Part shown: positions 1-10,196 of the stretch, piece by piece | How positions within the stretch are numbered: position 1 is the stretch's first letter | How the letters are laid out: the number at the start of each line of letters is the position of its first letter | Notes under the pieces: model-generated | What the model was told of the DNA's origin: nothing | Seen by the model: the letters and a program-made list of their open reading frames with translations, nothing else | Databases searched by the model: none | Made by a program: the position numbers and the translations under genes | From: Ypsolopha sequella | Taxonomy: Eukaryota; Arthropoda; Insecta; Lepidoptera; Ypsolophidae | Assembly (NCBI GenBank): GCA_934047225.1 | Contig: OW203998.1 | Span: forward strand, 18,057,280 to 18,121,279 | Reading direction: 5' to 3' | DNA length: 64,000 bases

Positions 1-940
1 AAGATGTACCGACAGGATTATCTACGATCTAATAATTTTGCCATGCACTGTAAATGTTTCAAAATAAATTTCTATATTTTAAATGCTTGCCGATTTATCC
101 CAAGTAAGTGTACCTATATAATTTGCAAAAAACTTCACTTATTGGACCTGAAATGGTGAGCCAATACTAGAGGGTAATTTCACGAAAAGTTCATTGACCT
201 TTGTTACAGATCTCAGTAAGTATAATTAAATTAATTTGGGTTTCAATAACGATCACAAAATTATTCTTTTAGAGTAACATATATTATTTTCCCGCATAAA
301 AGTATGAATTCATTCCAAATTCATTCAGTTTAGTTGTTATGACTATGGCACGATGTAGCTAAATCACTCATACGCATATTTTGTTGAGTTTTTAACGGCA
401 GGAATCTGATGCTCCTCGAAATATTACTTTATAAAATTAATTTCAATGTGTTTTGAAGTAGTTTTGGGAGATATTTATAGCTTGCAAAAAAGGGCACAGG
501 TTCCACGTCTTACGGGCGCCAACGCTAGGCGTAGACTGACAATATCTTGCTGCCGCTGACTGCATCAGTGGATTCACGTATTTTTGGAAAAAGGGGGTGC
601 TTTTTTTGACCCGAATAACGTGGTATTTGGAAAATGAATAGATATCATTCACACTAATTTTATTAAAAAAAAAACAACAAAATCGCGAAAGCGATACCTG
701 AAACAAAATCGATAAGAAGTGTGCAATAGAGGGTTACAAAAAATTCATTGACAGTACAAATATGAATCGATTAACGTGGTTTGTGGAAAATGAATACCTT
801 AAAGTTCAACCAAAAACATGTATTTTTTTATGGCTATACGTAACCTAATTATTGCAACAAAATCATCCGAAAGCTGACATTTTATTTCTGTTTGTATTTT
901 CGTTCCCCTTAAGTATATGTTGTCTTAATATAGCATATTA
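1..940. other. no gene recognised; AT-rich DNA
   Basis: No coding pattern or known family was recognised. One short direct repeat is visible: a segment reading AACGTGGT then TTGGAAAATGAATA at about 614-647 recurs at about 766-799 with small changes, which suggests decayed repeat DNA. Confidence 0.35.
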
Positions 941-944
941 TTAT

Positions 945-1140
945 GGCACATATACAGAAATTTCGAATTCTTAACTGCTTTGGCCTTTGAGACCCCGTAA
1001 CAAAAATTGTCTAAAAATAGCAACTTTGATAGCCCCCCATTTCTTTATTTTTTAGGATAAAAAAAATAAATGTTTACTCTACTTACATAACGAGTTCTAG
1101 ACAATGTCTGTTCGTCCGTATATAGTATGAGTATGTCATA
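945..1140. repeat. GGGTTCCGTA-family fragment, copy 1
   Basis: About 150 bases here (AACTGCTTTGGCCTTTGA, then CCGTAACAAAAATTG, then TCTAAAAATAGCAACTTTGATAG in two parts) recur at 2605-2765 in the same orientation with roughly 85-90% identity by eye. The segment ends near a GTTCGTCCGTAT stretch typical of the dispersed repeats found elsewhere in this window. Confidence 0.55.
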
Positions 1141-1920
1141 ATCTCATTGCTTATGATATTTTGAAAAAAAAAAGTTTAATCTGATTGATTTTGGATAACA
1201 ATTAAAGAAGAACAAATAGATACCTAAAGAACTTCCTGTATTTACTTAAATTTTTAATATCTGAGAAAAAAATTGTGAAAAGTATAAACATTGTAAAAAA
1301 TATATAGAAAAATTAATGTATGCTTTTTAAGCTACAGAGAACACATTGAAAAGGTGCCCCGGGGTAAATCAGAAAAAAAACGAAAATTTAGACCACCTTA
1401 AGACACAGCCTACCAGTAGAAAAAAAAACTCTTTCTTGGTAAGGAATCCTTAAAATTTACAAAGATAGCTTCTGACAATTTTGTTATTTTAACCTTGGAC
1501 GAATAAACCAGACACCCACTCATCTTATTGCAATATAAATTTAAGGTTCAGTGGTAAGATTTAATTAAAAGCTGCGGTCGTCCGTGGGGTGCAGACAGCG
1601 GACTAATTAACGGGTTTAAATTTATTATTATTTCAGGGTTAAATCCTGTCGTGCTGCAGTGGAGTGTTTAGCATAGTATGATAAAAATGTAGCAGATAAA
1701 AAAAAAATTAACTTATAATTTTTCCTGACTACATGTCAATTTCTTCCTCCTCTTCTTCTTAAGGGGCTACACAATGCTTAACATCAGTTTTGATATGCCT
1801 TATATTTTTGAATAGCCGTCCAAGGTCGCAATACACACTATGGTTTAACAACTTACACATCTAGATATCGATATTTTTTGATATCAGCCGAGACCAACAG
1901 CTTAACGTGCCAGATGTAAA
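1141..1920. other. no gene recognised
   Basis: AT-rich sequence with several A-runs. No open frame with a recognisable domain, no structured RNA and no clear repeat were seen. Confidence 0.35.
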
Positions 1921-1923
1921 TAT

Positions 1924-2275
1924 CCACTAATGGTCCCCCATCCAAAGACTGATCATGCCAAGCGTTGCTTAACCACGGATCGTAACTGATCGCATTGCCA
2001 TTGGCCGCATGCTGCTACATACCAACAGTTTCTACGACAAAATTTCGGCATTTTCAATTTCGAAGCTACGATGACGCGCGTCGCGCGCGGCTTTTCATCG
2101 TCGTTGTCAAACGGCAGCGGCCGTGTACTCAACAACAATAATACGTAAGTGAACAACCATTTCTTTCCTAAAAATGTATGGTAGCAGCTTCAGCGAGTCT
2201 GAAAAGTAGATGTTTACCATTTAGTGGGATTGGATTGGATATCTGTTAAGAGAGGTTTCGCAAAATTTTGAAATT
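1924..2275 (-). repeat. dispersed element with 5S rRNA-like core, copy A
   Basis: On the minus strand the left end (about 1927-1990) contains TTAAGCAACG, then GATCAGTCTTTGGATGGG followed by GGACC. This matches in order the box A and box C parts of the internal promoter of insect 5S rRNA. Upstream lies a body shared with the inverted copy at 5240-5579, including a GC-rich hairpin (ACGCGCGTCGCGCGCG, about 2074-2091) and a GAAAATGCCG motif. A 5S-derived RNA polymerase III element (SINE3-like) or a 5S pseudogene carried by a transposon would both explain it. No poly(A) tail or target duplication was recognised. Confidence 0.55.
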
Positions 2276-2395
2276 CTAATTTACAGAAACTAATGGAAAC
2301 TTTGCGATGGCAGCATAAACAATACATAGGTTTTGTTGAATAACTATTAAGTGAATTTTGAATTTAAGTGTTCTGTTTCGATAATTTAGAAAAAA
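2276..2395 (+). repeat. half copy of fold-back repeat
   Basis: The stretch GAAACTTTGCGATGGCAGC, then CAATACATAGGTTTTGTTG, then a TTTGAATTTAAGTGTTC segment matches the right arm of the palindromic element at 35139-35433 and the pieces flanking the gypsy element (5587-5712 and 10197-10300). Only one arm is present here. Confidence 0.6.
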
Positions 2396-3030
2396 ACCGT
2401 GCGAGTCAGTCCTTGCTCTTTTAGGGTTCCGTAGATATGACTAATTATTTCAAACTAGATATTTATTTAATTTTAGGTAACGCTCTAATTTTGTTAGACA
2501 TAAAAACTGCAAAATTAAGTTGGTTGAATATTCGGGGACGTAACGTTAAATCCACATTATAAATCGGCATTTTTGGTATTTGTTGTTTAAATACAGCATA
2601 TGGTATATAATATGCAGAAATTTCAAATTCCTAACTGCTTTGGCCTTTGATATAGATTCCGTAACAAAAATGGTCTAAAAATAGCAACTTTGATAGAACT
2701 CACTTTTTTTAATTCTTTAAGATAAAAATAAAAAAAATGTATTTTTATACTCTACTTAATGAGCTCACATGCAAAGAAAGAAAAAAAAAATCTGCTCCAT
2801 GTTCATGTATAAGTATGAGGCCTCCCCTGAAAAATAATTTATATACATTTTAAATACTAAAGTCGGTTTAGGGTCAATATTTCACACAACATATAAAAAT
2901 TTCAGGTTTCTATCTCATGTCATCTATGAGCTAGAGACCCGTGACGTACGTGACGTATGGACAGACGGACATCGGAGTGACATTAATAGAGCTCCGATTT
3001 CCCCTTTGAGCACGGAACCTTAAAAAGGCA
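2396..3030. repeat. GGGTTCCGTA-family repeat, copy 2
   Basis: Starts near GTGCGAGTCAG and TTTTAGGGTTCCGTAG (about 2401-2433) and ends at ACGGAACCTTAAAAA (about 3014). It includes the segment shared with 945-1100 and a GACAGACGGACATC stretch. This short inverted pair (GGGTTCCGTA ... ACGGAACCT) frames most members of the family in the window. The biochemical class is unknown to me; a non-autonomous element is most likely. Confidence 0.5.
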
Positions 3031-3080
3031 GATTTTTTACAATCCGGCTGCGAAACCGTTCTTAAAGGAAATTGCAATAG
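3031..3080 (+). repeat. terminal piece shared with fold-back repeat
   Basis: ACAATCCGGCTGCGAAACCG followed by TTCTTAAAGG recurs near 10271-10295 and, inverted, near 35113-35150. It may be the terminus of the fold-back family. Confidence 0.4.
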
Positions 3081-3271
3081 ACACATATTGAAATCGGTCC
3101 ATCTCCTGAATCTATGAACATAATAATCTTTGTATTTGATAGATTTCCAATTACATCAGTGCTCCTCTGGGGACTATTCAGATTACTCGGTCCGGTCACT
3201 CTTCATTATGTCGCGTTGACTATTTAGAGTGTCGGTCTTAGAGTCTGGCTAGGGAATCGTATTCACAACAA

Positions 3272-3512
3272 AAGCGTGGTAAATATAGTAATTTGGCTAA
3301 GTGCGAGTTGAACTCGCGCACATAGGGTTTTGTAATTATATACCACCACACAGTACGGGTACGGAACCCTAAAGCCATACATTTGAACTGGCTACCTAAA
3401 ACGGCTGAAGCTGTAGACCTCCTTGACTGACGGACGCACGGACGGACAAACAGAAAGCGGATGCTGTAATAGGGTCCCGTTTGGCAACCTTCGGCTACGG
3501 AACCCTAAAAAT
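3272..3512. repeat. GGGTTCCGTA-family repeat, copy 3 (short)
   Basis: Framed by GGCTAAGTGCGAG and TACGGAACCCTAAAAA. It contains the inner segment CTACCTAAAACGGCTGAAGC and a GACGGACGCACGGACGGAC stretch. Both also appear in the fragment at about 14985-15110. Confidence 0.55.
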
Positions 3513-3535
3513 CGTAATCTGTAAACACTTGCACT

Positions 3536-4500
3536 TTCTAACCGGCTTCCAAAAAGCAGGAGATTCTCAATTTATTTGTATTTTGTATTTATTTTTGAGT
3601 ATGTTACTGCATAACTCCGTCATTTTTGAACCGATTTGAACGATTAATTTTTGTTTGGAAGAGTGTGCTTCCAGGTAGGTTTCGTTTGGAGTTTAGTCAT
3701 GATATAACGAAGGTGGGATGAACAGAGATGAATAGTGCAACTCCTGAGAAAATGACAGCATACCATTCGAGATTGAGGCAATCACTTTGTACTATCAGAG
3801 AATATAAAGTACTGATTGCGGTAATTCCCAATTATCATTCCTCCACCTGACTTTCAATCCTGGCCTCATTACCATTGAACTCCGTAATGATATATTCTTA
3901 AAAAATCTTAAATAAATAAGTTTGTAATAGCTATTTAACTTTGTATTTTTTTGTTACCTTCATGGTTGAAAAGAGCAACTATGGACGTTTGTTCATATTG
4001 TTTACTTATAGATACACCTACCTAGTTACGTTTGTGTGTATTCCGTTATTTTACGAATTTGTAGCAAAGCATTTCAATATCTTAAGGCATTATCAATATT
4101 TATTTAGACTACCTGTATATCTTATTTACTATATTCTTGCATAAGACGGGAATGACGGTGTACGTAAAACCTTATTATTATAAAATATGTATTTCTTTTT
4201 AGTTATCAAATAAATAAAAAATGGTTGAGAGTACATAACTCGAGATTGCGGTAATCACTGTGTTATCAAAGTCCCCACCTGGCCTTCTATCCTGGCTTCA
4301 TCACCATAGAACTTCTCAACGGATGACAGCACATAACTTGAGTTTACGGCAATCAGTTTGTGTTAGGGTACCGATTACAGGTCATTAGTTGAAAATATAT
4401 TTACTTGACTTCGTTTTAGATCAACAACGCGTTTACACGAACTTTACCCACATTTCACAATTTAACCCGTCAACACAAAAAATCTGAAAAATAAAAAACT
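3536..4500. repeat. CCGACTTC-family element with insertion
   Basis: Shares with 55742-56520 the start (accggcttccaaaaag), the CATAACTCCGTCATTT block and the repeated GATTGCGGTAATCACT / CACCATAGAAC blocks. The end (CATTTCACAATTTAACCC) is also shared. About 320 bases at 3892-4215 have no counterpart in the other copy and interrupt it. The open frame at 3941-4144 lies in this insert and shows no domain. Confidence 0.6.
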
Positions 4501-4513
4501 TGTAATAAAAAAA

Positions 4514-4592
4514 ACTGGCCAAATGCGAGTCGGGTTCGCACACAAAGGTTTTCGTACCACCACAAAATGGTACGGAACCCTAAAAATATTAT
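4514..4592. repeat. GGGTTCCGTA-family repeat, copy 4 (minimal)
   Basis: A 79-base copy: GGCCAAATGCGAGTCGGG at one end, TGGTACGGAACCCTAAAAA at the other, almost no interior. It looks like an internal deletion of the longer copies. Confidence 0.5.
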
Positions 4593-4699
4593 GGTAAGTA
4601 ATCCCACTTGCAGTTACTGAAGACCCACTTAACTAGACACTTACGATCTATTAAAATCTATGTATCTAAAGTTTCAAATTAAGTTGGATTTGGTAACTT

Positions 4700-4965
4700 T
4701 TCAGAATTTTTTCCTATGTGTGTACTATAAGAACTACCTACTTGTAAACGAAATTTCAAGTTTCTAAGTCAACTGGAAAGGCCGTATAGGTTCTCATGAG
4801 CAAATTTGCATGAAATTGATTATGTAAAGTGCAATAACTTTAACTTTAATTGCAGTAATTTTTTGGATTTTTTCCTATGTGTGTGCTATAAGACCTACCT
4901 GTAAATGAAATTACAAGTTTCTAAATCAACTGGAAGTGCCCTTTAGGTTTTCATGGCGAGCATTT
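4700..4965 (+). repeat. diverged direct duplication of about 100 bp
   Basis: A segment beginning TTTTTTCCTATGTGTGT and ending near TCAACTGGAA occurs at about 4707-4800 and again at about 4868-4960 with scattered substitutions, about 160 bases apart. No coding potential was seen. Confidence 0.55.
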
Positions 4966-5239
4966 TACTCGCTACTAATATACTTTTTTCGCGTCGAGTT
5001 AGAAGCCTGACTTTTTTACAATACCATGGGGCCGTAGCAAAGTTTCCATTGGTTTCTGAATCAGAATCAGAATCAATCGTTTATTTGTGAAACGTATCAT
5101 ATATTTTTTACAAGATGGTGGTTGTTTCGTGTTTGACCGCTTACAAATATTAAACACATGCCACTTTAAACATGCTCATTAAACAAAAATAGGCATTTAT
5201 GAAACATTATGAAAATTATTTACAATAGATGATTCTGTA

Positions 5240-5579
5240 AATAAGAATTTCAAAATTTTGCGAAACCGTTCTTCTAAGATGTCGAATCCCACCAAATCGT
5301 AAACGTCTACTTTTCAGACTCGCTTGAGCAGCTACCATAAATTTGTAGAAAAGAAATGGTTGCTCACTAAGTCTTACGTATTATTGTTGTTGAGTACACG
5401 GCCGCTGCCGTTTGACAACGACGATGAAAGCCGCGCGCGACGCGCGTCATCGTAGCTTTGAAACTGAAAATGCCGAAATTTTGACGTAGAAACTGTTGGT
5501 ATATAGTATGGGGCCAATGGCCATGCGATTAGTTACGATCCGCGTGGCATGATCAGTCTTTGGATGGGGGACCATTAGT
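5240..5579 (+). repeat. dispersed element with 5S rRNA-like core, copy B
   Basis: Inverted copy of 1927-2273. It shares the TCTACTTTTCAGACTCGCT block, the AATGGTTG and TTACGTATTATTG blocks, and the GC-rich hairpin. At 5547-5579 it has GGCATGATCAGTCTTTGG and ATGGGGGACC. Unlike copy A it lacks the TTAAGCAACG (box A-like) part, a gap of about 13 bases, so it is probably the more damaged promoter. Confidence 0.55.
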
Positions 5580-5586
5580 ATTTTTT

Positions 5587-5712
5587 GCAACACCATGGGG
5601 CCGTGGCAAAGTTTCCATTGGTTTCTATAAATTAGAATTTTATAGATTTAAATTTTAAAAATGTAATGTACAAAAATCAAGGGAAAATTTGCGATGACAG
5701 TTTACACAATCC
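5587..5712 (+). repeat. fold-back repeat, left part of copy split by gypsy element
   Basis: Contains GCAAAGTTTCCATTGGTTTC, its inverted match TTTGCGATGACAG, and ends ACACAATCC directly at the left LTR. The continuation lies beyond the right LTR at 10197-10300. Intact relatives read CAATACATAGG across the insertion point (2319-2330 and 35351-35361). Confidence 0.7.
5709..5712. other. target-site duplication ATCC (left)
   Basis: ATCC at 5709-5712 is repeated at 10197-10200 directly after the right LTR. Removing one copy with the element restores CAATCCATAGG, one base different from the undisturbed repeat. Because the base at the LTR end is A, a 3-bp duplication (TCC) with an LTR ending in CA fits equally well. 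Confidence 0.75.
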
Positions 5713-5844
5713 TGGAGGATACCTCGTCTAGTTTTGTCTTTGATATTTATTATCTATGTATAATGACGGTGTCAAGTCCGTCACTCATAAAATGAAGTTC
5801 TATTACGCATTACGAGTTTATATTATTTTCAGCAGATATATACC
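5713..5844 (+). repeat. 5' LTR
   Basis: Begins TGGAGGATACCTCG and ends CAGATATATACC. It is the same as 10065-10196 at every base I compared. A stem-loop TGACGG...CCGTCA lies at about 5764-5782. Similar structures sit in the R region of other retroelements, but no TATA box or poly(A) signal could be assigned with confidence. Confidence 0.9.
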
Positions 5845-5846
5845 AT

Positions 5847-5856
5847 TGGCGACGAG
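5847..5856 (+). other. primer-binding site, tRNA-Ser(GCU)-like
   Basis: TGGCGACGAG lies two bases after the LTR. It is the complement of a tRNA 3' end reading CTCGTCGCCA, as expected for serine tRNA with the GCU anticodon, and would prime minus-strand DNA synthesis. Confidence 0.7.
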
Positions 5857-5879
5857 AAAACTAGGAAAAACGCATTAAA

Positions 5880-8800
5880 ATGTCGATCGGAAAGATCAAG
5901 GAGTTCGACCCAAATAAGGGTAATTGGTATTCTTATATTGAACGACTACAATCTTACTTCAAAGTAAATTCAATCAAAAGAGAGATTCAGTTGGAAACCC
6001 TTATAGCAGTAGTTGGCGATGAATGTTATGAACTCATGACAACCTTGGCTAGCCCCCAAAAGCCAACAGAATTAGGTTTTCAAAACGTAGTTGAGCTAGT
6101 AGGAAAGCACCTCAATCCAAAACCATCGATATTGGCGGAGAGATATCGTTTCCGTCAAAGAATACAAATGGCCGAAGAAACAATTTCACAGTATGTGAAA
6201 GAACTCAAAGAACTGTCGCGTACTTGCGAATTTAAAGAGAATCTGTCTGAAAATTTAAGAGATCAGTTCGTATGCGGATTAAGAGCAGAAATTGTCAAGC
6301 AAAGGCTATTTTTAGAGGACAATTTATCATTTATTAAAGCTGTAGAAATAGCAAGCGCTCTTGAAGCAGCAGAAAATAATGCTGCTAAAGTGAATAGAGG
6401 TCGCGGATCTTACGTGAGTGACGTACATAAGGTGGCAAACCTAAAGGAAGGGTACGTGCCGAGGCAGATGAAGAAAATTAATGATCCACATCTAACAACT
6501 GTGAAAACTAGATGCAGCGCTTGCGGAGCTTTGAGTCACATTATAGAAGATTGTTATTTTCGTACACAGAAATGTAGAAAGTGTAATGAAAAGGGCCACA
6601 TTAGTAGAGTGTGCCCGCAATGGTTGTCAGGGAATCAACCATCAACTAGCAAATCGGTGACAAATAGAAGAGGACGCAAAAGTACCTATTTTTTAACCGA
6701 ACAGGATAATGAGGAAGAGGAAGAAAAACAATTACATGACGAACTATATGAAGAATCCGATTCTGATTTTGAAGAGGCTCTCTGCAGAATGGCATTGAGC
6801 CAATATAAAGCGGTGAGTTTGCCAATAATTGTAAATGGGAGAGAAATTATCATGGAAATTGACACTGGAGCTGTAAGTTCATTCATTAGTAAGGAGACCT
6901 ATAGTGGAAATTTTAGCAATGTGCCATTAAAACCTACAAAGACCATTTTTAAATTCTATGATGGCACAAAGGTTAAACCTCTGGGCGTAATTACACCCAC
7001 CGTAGAATATAATGGTCATAAAAAGAACCTAGATTTATACGTATTGGAAAAAGGAGATACAAGTCTACTGGGTAGACAGTGGTTAGCAGAGCTGGCGATC
7101 CGAATTCCTTTTATTAAATGTGATAACGACGTGGATCTCAATCAAGTTGCATCCAGTGATAATGATCTGCCAGTTATTCTTGACAGGTATAAGGAAGTCT
7201 TTGACGGAACACTCGGATGTTACAAGGGGGGCACTGCGACACTACGTGTTCGACCCGAAGCCGTTCCTGTTTTTAGACGTGCACGGCCACTTCCCTTTGC
7301 ACTGCGTGAGCGAGTAGATGCAGAGATCGATGCCATGTTACGTGACAAGATAATTGAACCAGTGGACTGCTCTGATTGGGCTACACCATTAGTCCCAGTC
7401 AATAAAAAAGATGGTGGCTTGAGAGTCTGCGCTGACTTTAAGGTAACACTTAATCCAGTATTGATGGTGGATAGGTATCCGTTGCCAAGGGCGGAAGAAC
7501 TGTTTGCTTCTTTAGCTGGTCACGAACAGTTTACTAAAATAGATCTGTCACAAGCTTATAATCAAATCTGCTTGTCAGAAGATTCAAAAATGTTCACTGT
7601 TATCAACACACATCGCGGCCTCTTTAAATACAACCGCTTAGTTTTTGGTTTGTCATCCAGTCCAGGAATTTTTAGCAGGATTAGTGAGTCAATCGTTAGA
7701 GATATTCCTAATGCTAGGACGTTCTTAGATGACATTTTAATCAGCGGTCCTGACCGTGCGTCACATTTAAAGACACTAGAATCAGTCTTAAGCAAATTAA
7801 AAGACTTAGGGTTAAAGGTAAAACAAAGTAAATGTGAGTTTCTTGCTGACGAAGTCAGTTATTTGGGATACATCATAAGTAAAGAGGGTATTCGTGCTGA
7901 TCCCAGTAAAATTTTGGCCATTAAAGAAATGCCACAACCCAAAAATGTTCCTGAACTGCGGTCCTTCTTGGGTATGGTTAACTTTTACACCAAATTTATC
8001 TCAGACGCTAGTAGTATTTTACATCCACTACACCGTCTCTTGAAGAAAGGGGAACCCTGGGAATGGAGCAAAGAATGTGCCAATGCCTTTAACCAAATTA
8101 AATCATCTCTCATGAGCAACAAAGTCTTAGCCCATTATGACCCAAACCAAGAACTTATTTTGACATGCGACGCGAGTTCACATGGGGTAGCGGGTGTCCT
8201 TACACAACCCGACAAACAGGGTAAAGAACGTCCTGTAGCCTATGTTTCGCGGAAACTTAATAAAGCAGAGCAAAACTATTCGCAGATCCATAAAGAAGCA
8301 TTAGCAATAATCTTTTGCGTTCAAAAGTTCCATCAGTACGTTTACGGCAGACATTTTATTTTAAAAACGGATCATAAACCTTTGGTCAGCATTTTTGGAC
8401 CATTAACAGGGGTTCCAAATATGACGTCAAGTAGAATGCAAAGGTGGGCACTACTTCTCTGTGGTTATGATTTTGAGATCCAGTATGTCAACTCAAATGA
8501 TAATTGTGCGGATGCCTTATCACGACTGCCTATAGGCAAACAAAACGAATTCCAACCCCCGGAGCAGTGCTACTTACATTTTGCATCAAACGCGTTATTA
8601 ATTGACAGCAATGAAATTAAATCAAGGACATCAATCGATCCAATTTTAGGCAGAGTTGTTAGTTATATCAGAGATGGCTGGCCAGAAGAAGTAGAAATTA
8701 GAGAACTTCAACCATTCTTTCGTAGGAAACAAGAACTATACCTAGAATTAGGATGTGTTATGTGGGGTCATAGAGTAGTGATACCACAATATTGCAGAGA

Positions 8801-9965
8801 AAACGTTCTTGCCGAGCTGCATGAACCCCACATGGGCATTGTAAAAACAAAGGCAATGGCTCGAAGTTATGTTTGGTGGCCCGGTATGGACGAAGCAATA
8901 GAAGCTCTGTGTCGTTCCTGCAGGGCCTGCGCAGCCGTTGCTTCTGCTCCACCTGCCAGCGCCCCTGTGCCCTGGCACTGGCCCACCAAACCATATGAGA
9001 GGATCCATTTGGACTTTTTAGGTCCAATTGGAGGATATACCTACTTGATTGCAATTGATGCAAGAACCAAATGGATTGAAGTTTTTAACATGTCACGAAC
9101 TTCAGCTGCGAGCTTAATCAGGAAACTTCGTGAGTCTTGGTCCAAATGGGGAATTCCAAAGCAAATTGTATCAGATAACGGTCCTCCCTTTGCAAGCAAG
9201 GAGTTTAACGATTTTTTGACATTAAACGGGGTCCAACACACATTTTCTGCTCCTTACCATCCATCTTCAAATGGTGCCGCTGAAGGAGCTGTCAAATTAA
9301 TCAAAGGCTTAATCAAAAAGGCACGTTTTGAAAAGGTTGACGTAGATACAGCAATACTTAGGTTCCTATTAAATTATCACAATACACCACACAGTACAAC
9401 AGGTGAAAGTCCAGCAAAGATGCTTCAAGGTCGAGATTTACGAACTCGCCTTGATGCGCTCAAACCCGATCAAACCACGAAAGTTATGAACAAATTGTTA
9501 GATAGAGTTGTTCGATCTAACGACACAAATAGAGCAGTAAATGTAGGTGATGTAATCAAATATAGAGACTTTAGAGATAACAATTTGAAGTGGTCCGAAG
9601 GTACAATAACTAGAAAATTGGGCACATCAGATTACATGGTATTAGGTAAGGACGGATCAACATGTCACAGACACATTGACCAGTTAAAAAAGCAGTTCCA
9701 AAACCCATGTGTTACTACGAGCAGCCCATTGGTATTTTCTAATAATGGGTCAACACATATTAATGAAACTGAGAGACGCAGTGCAGAGGTGGAAATTAAT
9801 AGAGATGATTCCTTTCCTAGTACGTCGCGGTGTCACCCTGGAATTGAGGAAGACCAAGCTCAACCCCAGCCCAGACTCCCAACAGATCCTGGGGGAAGAG
9901 GTGGTCCTAGTGATGTTCGCAAATCCACTAGAATAAGAAAACCTGTAAAACGATATCTAGAGTGA
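5880..9965 (+). CDS. gag-pol polyprotein of Ty3/gypsy element
   Basis: One 1361-residue frame encodes everything needed for retrotransposition. Residues 1-200 are gag-like. Two zinc knuckles lie at 212-225 (spaced CX2CX4HX4C) and 232-245 (CX2CX4HX4C). An acidic linker covers about 275-300. The aspartic protease has DTGA at 328-331. Reverse transcriptase spans about 460-640, with D555 in FTKIDLSQ and the catalytic FLDD at 615-618. RNase H has D764, E806, D831 and D878. Integrase has the H981/H984/C1014/C1017 finger and a DDE triad D1045, D1099, E1135 with 35 residues between the last two. The first ATG lies 23 bases after the primer site. There is no frameshift between gag and pol and no env frame. 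No key catalytic residue appears missing. Confidence 0.95.
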   Translation: MSIGKIKEFDPNKGNWYSYIERLQSYFKVNSIKREIQLETLIAVVGDECYELMTTLASPQKPTELGFQNVVELVGKHLNPKPSILAERYRFRQRIQMAEETISQYVKELKELSRTCEFKENLSENLRDQFVCGLRAEIVKQRLFLEDNLSFIKAVEIASALEAAENNAAKVNRGRGSYVSDVHKVANLKEGYVPRQMKKINDPHLTTVKTRCSACGALSHIIEDCYFRTQKCRKCNEKGHISRVCPQWLSGNQPSTSKSVTNRRGRKSTYFLTEQDNEEEEEKQLHDELYEESDSDFEEALCRMALSQYKAVSLPIIVNGREIIMEIDTGAVSSFISKETYSGNFSNVPLKPTKTIFKFYDGTKVKPLGVITPTVEYNGHKKNLDLYVLEKGDTSLLGRQWLAELAIRIPFIKCDNDVDLNQVASSDNDLPVILDRYKEVFDGTLGCYKGGTATLRVRPEAVPVFRRARPLPFALRERVDAEIDAMLRDKIIEPVDCSDWATPLVPVNKKDGGLRVCADFKVTLNPVLMVDRYPLPRAEELFASLAGHEQFTKIDLSQAYNQICLSEDSKMFTVINTHRGLFKYNRLVFGLSSSPGIFSRISESIVRDIPNARTFLDDILISGPDRASHLKTLESVLSKLKDLGLKVKQSKCEFLADEVSYLGYIISKEGIRADPSKILAIKEMPQPKNVPELRSFLGMVNFYTKFISDASSILHPLHRLLKKGEPWEWSKECANAFNQIKSSLMSNKVLAHYDPNQELILTCDASSHGVAGVLTQPDKQGKERPVAYVSRKLNKAEQNYSQIHKEALAIIFCVQKFHQYVYGRHFILKTDHKPLVSIFGPLTGVPNMTSSRMQRWALLLCGYDFEIQYVNSNDNCADALSRLPIGKQNEFQPPEQCYLHFASNALLIDSNEIKSRTSIDPILGRVVSYIRDGWPEEVEIRELQPFFRRKQELYLELGCVMWGHRVVIPQYCRENVLAELHEPHMGIVKTKAMARSYVWWPGMDEAIEALCRSCRACAAVASAPPASAPVPWHWPTKPYERIHLDFLGPIGGYTYLIAIDARTKWIEVFNMSRTSAASLIRKLRESWSKWGIPKQIVSDNGPPFASKEFNDFLTLNGVQHTFSAPYHPSSNGAAEGAVKLIKGLIKKARFEKVDVDTAILRFLLNYHNTPHSTTGESPAKMLQGRDLRTRLDALKPDQTTKVMNKLLDRVVRSNDTNRAVNVGDVIKYRDFRDNNLKWSEGTITRKLGTSDYMVLGKDGSTCHRHIDQLKKQFQNPCVTTSSPLVFSNNGSTHINETERRSAEVEINRDDSFPSTSRCHPGIEEDQAQPQPRLPTDPGGRGGPSDVRKSTRIRKPVKRYLE

Positions 9966-10054
9966 TTATTCATAATTTATATTCATTGGTGTTTCTATTT
10001 CTGATAAGATTTTATTTATCTGAGTATTTTATTTTGTTTCTGTATTATGATTTT

Positions 10055-10064
10055 AGTGTGAGGG
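10055..10064 (+). promoter_or_regulatory. weak polypurine tract
   Basis: GTGTGAGGG just before the right LTR is the only purine-rich run in the expected place for plus-strand priming. It is interrupted by T, so the call is tentative. Confidence 0.4.
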
Positions 10065-10196
10065 TGGAGGATACCTCGTCTAGTTTTGTCTTTGATATTT
10101 ATTATCTATGTATAATGACGGTGTCAAGTCCGTCACTCATAAAATGAAGTTCTATTACGCATTACGAGTTTATATTATTTTCAGCAGATATATACC
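10065..10196 (+). repeat. 3' LTR
   Basis: Identical by eye to 5713-5844 at an offset of 4352. It is followed immediately by ATCC, the second copy of the target duplication. Confidence 0.9.

Larger units (their letters stand above)
5713..10196 (+). mobile_element. complete Ty3/gypsy LTR retrotransposon, Mag-like
   Basis: A 4.48-kb element with two 132-bp LTRs, a tRNA primer site right after the left LTR, one uninterrupted gag-pol frame and a short target duplication. The very short LTRs, serine-tRNA primer site, fused gag-pol and absence of an env frame fit the Mag lineage known from silkworm; this lineage call is inference. The LTRs look identical base for base and the coding frame is open throughout. 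Insertion was therefore recent on the scale of this window, and the copy may be competent. It is inserted in an older fold-back repeat. Confidence 0.9.

Noticed and set aside
1927..1990. functional 5S rRNA gene
   Set aside because: Only the internal-promoter part resembles 5S rRNA. The 5' third and the 3' end do not match and there is no T-run terminator at the right place.
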